In this document: positions 6,703-10,919 of the stretch, in pieces
Layout: every line of letters starts with the position of its first letter
Numbering within the stretch: the first letter of the stretch is position 1
From: an uncultured Clostridia bacterium
Lineage (GTDB): Bacteria > Bacillota_A > Clostridia > TANB77 > CAG-508
Assembly: GCA_944392525.1 (NCBI GenBank)
Contig: CALXXB010000042.1
Coordinates: 1-10,919, forward strand
Direction of reading: 5' to 3'
DNA length: 10,919 nucleotides
Position numbers and translations under genes: made by a program
Notes under the pieces: generated by a model
Databases searched by the model: none
Seen by the model: the letters and a program-made list of their open reading frames with translations, nothing else
Told to the model about the DNA's origin: nothing

Positions 6703-6811
6703 TCCCACATAGATATTAAAAGAAACAAATGAAAATTAGGGAAGTGTTCCTAAATGGACAAAATGTCCAAAAGAAAACGTCCCCAATGGACAAGGAGGAA
6801 AATATGTGGGA
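6703..6811. repeat. Cluster of short palindromes in the leader of the Ca2+-ATPase gene (REP-like or structured 5' UTR)
   Basis: Within about 110 bases there are TTAGGGA-AGTG-TTCCTAA (6736-6753, with one G-U pair), TGGACA-AAA-TGTCCA (6755-6769, perfect) and GTCC-CCAAT-GGAC (6779-6791). TGTCCA (6764-6769) can also pair with TGGACA (6787-6792), so alternative folds exist. An outer pair, TCCCACATA (6703-6711) with TATGTGGGA (6803-6811), encloses them all. The block is richer in G and C than the surrounding spacer. The style, GGGAA/TTCC and GTCCCC modules, recalls dispersed REP-like palindromic repeats of clostridia, from memory and unverified. No transposase is nearby. Confidence 0.55.
6792..6798 (+). 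promoter_or_regulatory. Ribosome binding site that fixes the Ca2+-ATPase start
   Basis: AAGGAGG lies 5 bases before ATG 6804. The frame is open back to an ATG at 6729, but that start would translate the palindrome block into a 25-residue extension and has no ribosome site. The true N-terminus is therefore MWETLRKEEV. Confidence 0.88.
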
Positions 6812-9404
6812 AACATTAAGAAAAGAAGAGGTTTTAAGAGAACTTAAGACAAATACGAGAAGTGGATTAAACGATGAAGAAGTAATATTTAGACGAAGTA
6901 AATATGGAGAGAATAAATTAGAGGATAAGCCTAAAGAAAGTTTACTAATTAAGTTCTTGAAACAATTTAATGATTTTATGATTATCATTTTAATAATAGC
7001 ATCAATTATATCAGCAGCAGTTTCGTATTTTCAAGGAGAAAATGATTATATAGACTCAGTGATTATAATAGCGATTGTAATATTGAATGCAATTATGGGA
7101 GTGGTACAAGAAGCAAAAGCTGAAAAGTCAATTGAGGCATTAAAAGAGATGACTCCACCTAGAGCAAAAGTTATAAGGAGTGGAGTAACTGAAGAGATAA
7201 ATGCTGAAGAATTAGTACCAGGAGATATTATAATTTTAGAAGCGGGAAATTATGTACCAGCAGATTGTAGATTACTAGAGAGTCACAATTTGAAAATAGA
7301 AGAGTCAAGTTTAACAGGCGAGACAGAAGCAGTTTTAAAAAATGCAGATATGATTGCTAAAAAAGGTGTTGCTTTAGGTGATATGCTAAACATGGCATTT
7401 ATGGCAAGTATAGTTGTAAATGGAACTGGTAAAGCAGTAGTTACAGATACAGGAATGAATACTAATGTTGGTAAAATTGCAGGAATGATAATAGAAGATG
7501 AAACGCCAGAAACACCAATACAAAAGAAGTTAGGACAAGTAGGAAAAGTTTTAGGACTTGTTTGCTTAGGAATCTGTGTATTAATATTTTTAATTGGAAT
7601 GATAAAGAAAATAGATCCAATAGAAATGTTTATGACATCAGTAGGACTTGCAGTTGCAGCTATTCCGGAAGGGCTTCCTGCAATAGTAACAATTGTATTA
7701 TCTATTGGAGTAACTAAGATGGCAAAAAATAATGCTATAATTAGAAAATTACCTGCTGTAGAAACTTTAGGAAGTAGTAAAGTAATCTGCTCAGATAAAA
7801 CAGGAACTTTAACACAAAATAAGATGACAGTTGTAGAAATAAAAGCGAATAATGATAATTTTGCATTAGAGCTTGGAAGCATGTGTACTGATTGTGATAT
7901 TCTATATGAAAGAGGAAAAATAGAAGTAAAAGGGGAGCCAACAGAAGTGGCTATAGTGGAAGGAGCATTGAAATATAATAAAAATAAAACAGAACTATAT
8001 CACATGATGCCAAGAATAAATGAAATACCTTTTGACTCGAACAGAAAAATGATGACAACAATACATAAATTAGACAAAGGTTATAGAATAATAACCAAAG
8101 GAGCGCCAGATGTCCTATTAAATAAATGTAATTTATCTGTTGGAGAAAAAAATAGAATAAAATCTCAAAATGAAATGATGGCAGGAAAAGCTTTAAGAGT
8201 AATTGCAGTAGCATATAAAGATATTTCTGTTTTACCTCAAAAAATAGAATCTAATTTTATAGAAACAGGCTTAAAATTTGTCGGATTAATTGGAATGATA
8301 GACCCACCGAGAGAAGGAGTAAAAGAGGCAGTTGAAACTTGTAAGAGGGCAGGAATTAAAACAGTTATGATTACAGGAGATCATATAGTAACTGCAAAAG
8401 CTATAGCTAAAGAGCTAAATATTTTAGGAAAATATGATAAAGCTATAACAGGCCAAGAATTAGATAAAATACCACAAGATAAATTAGAAAAAGAAATTAA
8501 AGATTATTCAGTATTTGCGAGAGTAACTCCTGAACACAAAGTAAGAATAGTCAAAGCTTGGCAGAGTACGGGTGCTGTTGTAGCAATGACAGGAGATGGA
8601 GTAAATGACAGTCCAGCACTTAAAAATGCAGATATAGGAATTAGTATGGGAAAGAATGGAACAGATGTAGCTAAAAGTGCATCTGATATGATACTTACAG
8701 ATGATAATTTTGTTACAATTGTAAAAGCTGTAAAACAGGGAAGAAATATATACGACAATATAAAAAAAGCAATTCATTTTTTAATAGCAACAAATATTGG
8801 AGAAATAGTGACAATTTTTATGGGATTAGTATTAGGATTGAAATCACCACTTCTTGCAATACAATTATTATGGGTTAATTTAGTAACAGATTCACTTCCA
8901 GCTATTGCAATTGGATTAGAGCCACCAGAAAAAAACATTATGTCTAGAAGTCCTGTAGATAGTAAAAAAGGAATTTTTGCAGATGGATTATGGAATAAAA
9001 TTATTGTAGAGGGGATAATGCTTGGAATGCTAACATTAATAGCATTTAGCATAGGAAACAAGTATTATGGATTAGAAGTTGGAAGAACTATGGCATTTAT
9101 ATGTTTAGGTATATTAGAACTTGTTCACAGTTTTAATATAAAAAGTGAAGAATCTATCTTTAAAGTTGGAATTTTTGAAAATAAATTCCTAATAGGAAGT
9201 TTTTTATTAGGAGTGCTTATACAAACTATTGTAGTTATAGTACCAGTCTTTGCAAACATATTTAATTTAGTACCATTAACTAGTACACAATGGATAATAG
9301 TAGGGGGGATATCAATACTTCCAATTCCGATTATGGAACTACAGAAAAAAGTAAACGAGATAAAATTTGGAAAAATAATTTATACTGAAAAACAAAAAAC
9401 TTAA
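6804..9404 (+). CDS. P-type Ca2+-transporting ATPase, SERCA-like (type IIA)
   Basis: A membrane pump of 866 residues, full length for the family, that uses ATP to export Ca2+ from the cytosol. Motifs in order: actuator TGE (171-173); membrane helix 4 AAIPEGLPA (E289); phosphorylation site SDKTGTLTQNKM (D331); nucleotide domain KGAPDVLL (432-439); MITGDH (522-527); hinge TGDGVNDSPAL (D598, D602). The transport residues match the SERCA calcium sites: E289 in helix 4, N664 and E667 in IATNIGEIV, N692, T695 and D696 in LLWVNLVTDSLPA, and E772 in helix 8 (LGILELVHSFN). Both sites therefore look intact, whereas single-site bacterial pumps such as LMCA1 have lost one. No metal-binding domain precedes it, which argues against a heavy-metal pump. 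It is divergent from ytaF, has an unusual palindrome-rich leader, and is convergent with a small XRE gene. Ca2+ specificity is from motif matching. Confidence 0.95.
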   Translation: MWETLRKEEVLRELKTNTRSGLNDEEVIFRRSKYGENKLEDKPKESLLIKFLKQFNDFMIIILIIASIISAAVSYFQGENDYIDSVIIIAIVILNAIMGVVQEAKAEKSIEALKEMTPPRAKVIRSGVTEEINAEELVPGDIIILEAGNYVPADCRLLESHNLKIEESSLTGETEAVLKNADMIAKKGVALGDMLNMAFMASIVVNGTGKAVVTDTGMNTNVGKIAGMIIEDETPETPIQKKLGQVGKVLGLVCLGICVLIFLIGMIKKIDPIEMFMTSVGLAVAAIPEGLPAIVTIVLSIGVTKMAKNNAIIRKLPAVETLGSSKVICSDKTGTLTQNKMTVVEIKANNDNFALELGSMCTDCDILYERGKIEVKGEPTEVAIVEGALKYNKNKTELYHMMPRINEIPFDSNRKMMTTIHKLDKGYRIITKGAPDVLLNKCNLSVGEKNRIKSQNEMMAGKALRVIAVAYKDISVLPQKIESNFIETGLKFVGLIGMIDPPREGVKEAVETCKRAGIKTVMITGDHIVTAKAIAKELNILGKYDKAITGQELDKIPQDKLEKEIKDYSVFARVTPEHKVRIVKAWQSTGAVVAMTGDGVNDSPALKNADIGISMGKNGTDVAKSASDMILTDDNFVTIVKAVKQGRNIYDNIKKAIHFLIATNIGEIVTIFMGLVLGLKSPLLAIQLLWVNLVTDSLPAIAIGLEPPEKNIMSRSPVDSKKGIFADGLWNKIIVEGIMLGMLTLIAFSIGNKYYGLEVGRTMAFICLGILELVHSFNIKSEESIFKVGIFENKFLIGSFLLGVLIQTIVVIVPVFANIFNLVPLTSTQWIIVGGISILPIPIMELQKKVNEIKFGKIIYTEKQKT

Positions 9405-9414
9405 GATAATACAA

Positions 9415-9455
9415 AAAAGAAGTTTTATTATTAATAAAGCTTCTTTTATTTTTTT
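9415..9455. terminator. Bidirectional terminator shared by the Ca2+-ATPase and the small XRE gene
   Basis: AAAAGAAG-TTTTATT (9415-9429) pairs with AATAAAG-CTTCTTTT (9433-9447), a 15-bp stem with one wobble pair and an ATT loop, followed by ATTTTTTT. On the minus strand the stem is followed by TTGTATT after its own T-rich arm, so it can also end the XRE transcript, whose stop codon (9446-9448) lies at its edge. Confidence 0.85.
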
Positions 9456-9634
9456 ATAAATCTTATAATTTCATCATCTGGTATATCTAATGCTTTCACA
9501 ATCTTTTTGAAGGTCGAAACTCTTGTGTTTTCTTCGTTATGTTCTAGACGTTGTAAATGTCTCGAACTAATACCGATTTCTTCTGCAAGTTCTTCTTGTG
9601 ATAATTTATGTCTTTTTCTGTATTGCTTTATCAT
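9446..9634 (-). CDS. Minimal XRE-family helix-turn-helix regulator (62 aa)
   Basis: A very small DNA-binding protein that is essentially one HTH domain: IKQYRKRHKLSQEELAEEIG (2-21), recognition segment ISSRHLQRLEHNEE (22-35), then TFKKIVKALDIPDDEIIRFIKK. The SQEELAEEIG turn and LxRLE pattern are standard Cro/C1 marks. There is no sensor or partner domain, so it may act as a bare dimer or serve as an autoregulated repressor. ATG is well supported by GGAGGT, complement of 9640-9645, 5 bases away. It converges on the Ca2+-ATPase gene and diverges from rpsF. A dyad, GACA-TTTT-TGTC, covers the -35 region of its likely promoter, which suggests autoregulation. A similar dyad is found in the Ca2+-ATPase leader. 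A role in controlling that pump is inference only. Confidence 0.87.
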   Translation of the reverse strand: MIKQYRKRHKLSQEELAEEIGISSRHLQRLEHNEENTRVSTFKKIVKALDIPDDEIIRFIKK

Positions 9635-9662
9635 CTTTTACCTCCAACATAAGATTTTAGTT

Positions 9663-9704
9663 ATTATATTATAGTTATAGTTGAATTAGAACGACATTTT
9701 TGTC
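9663..9704 (-). promoter_or_regulatory. Likely promoter and operator of the small XRE gene
   Basis: On the minus strand two overlapping TATAAT boxes occur (complements of 9668-9673 and 9663-9668). For the first, the -35 position at 17 bases is TGTCGT (complement of 9691-9696), a poor hexamer. The 12-base dyad GACATTTTTGTC (9693-9704) overlaps that -35 position. A weak -35 with an overlapping dyad fits a self-repressing regulator; the operator call is inference. Confidence 0.5.
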
Positions 9705-9799
9705 TTAATAGGATATAATAAGCTGTTTCAGAATTATTGTAAAAACAAATCTCATACAAAAATTGAACAAAAAAGATTCTCAAAAAAACACTAAAATAC

Positions 9800-9828
9800 T
9801 TGCAAAAACTTTAAAAATGTGGTAGAAT
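9800..9828 (+). promoter_or_regulatory. Sigma-A promoter of the rpsF-ssb-rpsR operon
   Basis: TTGCAA (9800-9805) and TAGAAT (9823-9828) are separated by exactly 17 bases and preceded by A-tracts that resemble an UP element. Transcription would start near 9835, leaving a leader of about 80 bases. The spacing and quality suit a strong ribosomal-protein promoter. Confidence 0.8.
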
Positions 9829-9860
9829 AGCTATGCTTTGAGAATTAGCGTAGCTATTTT
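9824..9860. repeat. Inverted repeat over the rpsF -10 box and transcription start
   Basis: AATAGCTATGC (9827-9836... counting from 9826 with flanking A) pairs with GCGTAGCTATT (9848-9858) around an 11-base loop; with flanking A-U and G-U pairs the stem spans 9824-9836 and 9848-9860. The left arm includes most of the -10 hexamer TAGAAT. Because the left arm lies mostly upstream of the predicted start, the RNA would not contain the whole hairpin, so a DNA operator is more likely than an attenuator. Confidence 0.55.
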
Positions 9861-9915
9861 TCAAATCTCTACTTACAGTAAATGTAGGTTAAAAATCCAA
9901 AGGGAGGTGAAAATA
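9835..9915 (+). promoter_or_regulatory. rpsF: 5' leader of rpsF with possible ribosome-site pairing
   Basis: Ribosomal protein S6 operons of bacteria are often controlled by S6-S18 binding to the leader. Here ATCTCT (9865-9870) can pair with GGAGGT of the rpsF ribosome site (9903-9908), with two G-U pairs, enclosing a small hairpin CTAC/GTAG (9869-9872 with 9884-9887) that competes for two bases. GGAGGT stands 7 bases before ATG 9916. I do not see the bulged CCG of the described S6-S18 motif, so assignment to that motif is not supported. Confidence 0.35.
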
Positions 9916-10200
9916 ATGAACAAATACGAAAGTATTATCATTGTTAATCCAAATGTAGATGAAGAAGGTCTAAAAGCTTTAGAGGAAAAATTTACAGGAT
10001 TAATTAATGAAAACGGTAAAGTAGAATCAGTTGAAAATATGGGTAAGAAAAAATTAGCTTACGAAATTAAAAAGTTTGCTGAAGGAACATACTTACTATT
10101 CAACTTTGAATCAAAACCATCAGCAATAGCTGAAATTGAAAGAGTTTACAGAATTACAGATGAAATTTTAAAACACATTGTTGTAAAAAAAGATGAATAA
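9916..10200 (+). CDS. rpsF: 30S ribosomal protein bS6
   Basis: bS6 is a 94-residue protein of the 30S platform that binds 16S rRNA together with S18. The sequence is standard: MNKYESIIIVNPNVDEEG, ENMGKKKLAYEIKKFAEGTYLLFNF (the beta strands of the ferredoxin-like fold) and ERVYRITDEILKHIVVKKDE. Length is normal and there is no glutamate-rich tail. GGAGGT 7 bases upstream selects ATG 9916; the open frame back to a TTG at 9838 would only add leader translation. It is the first gene of rpsF-ssb-rpsR, 51 bases before ssb, and shares the strong promoter at 9800. Confidence 0.97.
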   Translation: MNKYESIIIVNPNVDEEGLKALEEKFTGLINENGKVESVENMGKKKLAYEIKKFAEGTYLLFNFESKPSAIAEIERVYRITDEILKHIVVKKDE

Positions 10201-10251
10201 TTAAAAATAAAAATAAGGACCTATTATTAAAGTAGGAAAGGTGATAAAAAA

Positions 10252-10680
10252 ATGAACAAAGTTATATTAATGGGAAGATTAACAAGGGATCCAGAAGTAA
10301 GATATACACAAACAAATAATACACTAGTTGCATCTTTTAGTTTAGCAGTAAATAGAAGATTTGTTAGACAAGGAGAAGAAAGACAAGCAGATTTTATAAA
10401 TATTGTTGCTTGGAGCAAACTAGGAGAATTTTGTAGTAAATACTTTAAAAAAGGTCAACAAGTAGGAATAGTCGGAAGAATTCAAACAAGAAACTGGGAT
10501 GATGACCAAGGTGTAAAACATTATGTAACAGAAGTAGTTGCAGAGGAAGCATATTTTGCAGATAGTAAAAGAGATCAAGATATTGGAAGCTCTACTTTTG
10601 AAAACACATTTGGAAATACACAACCAGGAAGCATGGGATCAGATTTTGAAATTTCTTCAAGTGATGACCTACCATTCTAA
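10252..10680 (+). CDS. ssb: Single-stranded DNA-binding protein SSB
   Basis: SSB coats single-stranded DNA during replication, repair and recombination and recruits partner proteins. The 142 residues comprise an OB-fold (about 1-105: MNKVILMGRLTRDPEVRYT, VASFSLAVNRRF, DFINIVAWSKLGEFCSKYFKKGQQVGIVGRIQTRNW) and a short, low-complexity linker ending in the acidic tip SSDDLPF, which binds partner proteins such as those of the replisome and repair machinery. The ribosome site AAAGGTGA (10237-10244) stands 7 bases before ATG. Its place between rpsF and rpsR is the classic order in Bacillota and ties SSB supply to ribosome synthesis. The protein is complete, with a shorter linker than the E. coli form. 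Confidence 0.98.
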   Translation: MNKVILMGRLTRDPEVRYTQTNNTLVASFSLAVNRRFVRQGEERQADFINIVAWSKLGEFCSKYFKKGQQVGIVGRIQTRNWDDDQGVKHYVTEVVAEEAYFADSKRDQDIGSSTFENTFGNTQPGSMGSDFEISSSDDLPF

Positions 10681-10704
10681 TAAGATTAGGGGGGAAATAA
10701 TAAA

Positions 10705-10919
10705 ATGGCAGATAAAAAACAAAATAAGAGAAATAAAAATTATGATGATGACTACAATCCAAGATTCAGAAAACAAAGAAAAAAAGTATGTCTATTATGT
10801 AGTGATAAAAACTTCGTATTAGATTATAAAAATCCTGAACAATTAAGAAAATTTATTAATGATAAAGGAAAAATATTACCAAGAAGAACAACAGGAGCTT
10901 GTAGTAAACATCAAAGAGA
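10705..10919 (+). CDS. rpsR: 30S ribosomal protein bS18, 3'-truncated by the window
   Basis: bS18 binds next to bS6 on the 30S platform. The window holds 71 codons: a basic N-terminal tail, KVCLLCSDKNFVLDYKNPEQLRKFI and GKILPRRTTGACSKHQR, which is the diagnostic S18 core; a short C-terminal remainder is cut off. C29, C32, C66 and H69 are all present, the CxxC...CxxH zinc-binding (C+) form of S18. In other bacteria, forms lacking these residues can replace the C+ form when zinc is scarce. The start ATG lies 24 bases after the ssb stop, with a G-run (10689-10694) about 10 bases upstream as ribosome site, somewhat long. It is the third gene of the operon. Confidence 0.95.
   Translation, partial: MADKKQNKRNKNYDDDYNPRFRKQRKKVCLLCSDKNFVLDYKNPEQLRKFINDKGKILPRRTTGACSKHQR

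Noticed and set aside
6630..6720. Manganese (yybP-ykoY) riboswitch before ytaF
   Set aside because: The conserved loops of that riboswitch are not visible; only a simple inverted repeat is.
6729..6803. 25-residue N-terminal extension of the Ca2+-ATPase
   Set aside because: It is a translation of the palindrome block, with no ribosome site and no resemblance to the family N-terminus.
9838..9915. TTG-started N-terminal extension of rpsF
   Set aside because: bS6 starts at MNKYE behind GGAGGTG; the extension is leader RNA.
1..10919. CRISPR array, tRNA, rRNA or prophage segment
   Set aside because: No regularly spaced repeats, no cloverleaf sequences, and no phage structural or integrase genes are present.

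Overview
The window is very AT-rich. Its codons end mostly in A or T, arginine is nearly always AGA, and ribosome sites are strong AGGAGG/GGAGGTG types. The gene content is typical of low-GC Bacillota: an rpsF-ssb-rpsR operon, a bacterial SMC and the sporulation membrane protein YtaF. I read it as a chromosomal segment of a member of Clostridia, probably a spore-former or a descendant of one; the species cannot be told. I see no prophage, integrase, CRISPR array, tRNA or rRNA.

Layout. 1-524: the 3' part of trmL (tRNA wobble methyltransferase) and its terminator. 525-1814: an AT-rich leader, a TTG-started Rpn/YhgA-like PD-(D/E)XK nuclease gene and a perfect 12-bp hairpin. 1815-2329: a spacer with an imperfect tandem repeat and a small dyad, then an XRE-type regulator. 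2339-5955: smc with its own promoter and a terminator that overlaps the stop codon; the usual partners rnc and ftsY are not adjacent. 5954-6616 (minus): ytaF, convergent with smc, with a perfect 10-bp inverted repeat just upstream of its ribosome site. 6703-6811: a dense block of short palindromes between ytaF and the divergent Ca2+-ATPase gene. 6804-9404: a SERCA-like P-type Ca2+-ATPase that keeps the residues of both calcium sites. 9446-9634 (minus): a minimal 62-residue XRE regulator, convergent with the pump and sharing a two-way terminator with it. 9640-9915: divergent promoters, with a dyad at the regulator's -35 and an inverted repeat over the rpsF -10. 9916-10919: rpsF-ssb-rpsR, with rpsR running off the end.

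How the genes work together. Most are independent housekeeping units (tRNA modification, chromosome organisation, calcium export, translation and ssDNA binding). The nuclease and the two small regulators are the accessory layer. No gene cluster here forms a recognisable new system. The parts most worth a second look are regulatory: the structured leader of the Ca2+-ATPase, whose start codon can pair with sequence about 100 bases upstream; a GACA/TGTC dyad found both there and at the promoter of the neighbouring small regulator; and the inverted repeats at ytaF and rpsF. All RNA structures and sites were found by eye and have not been folded or searched.
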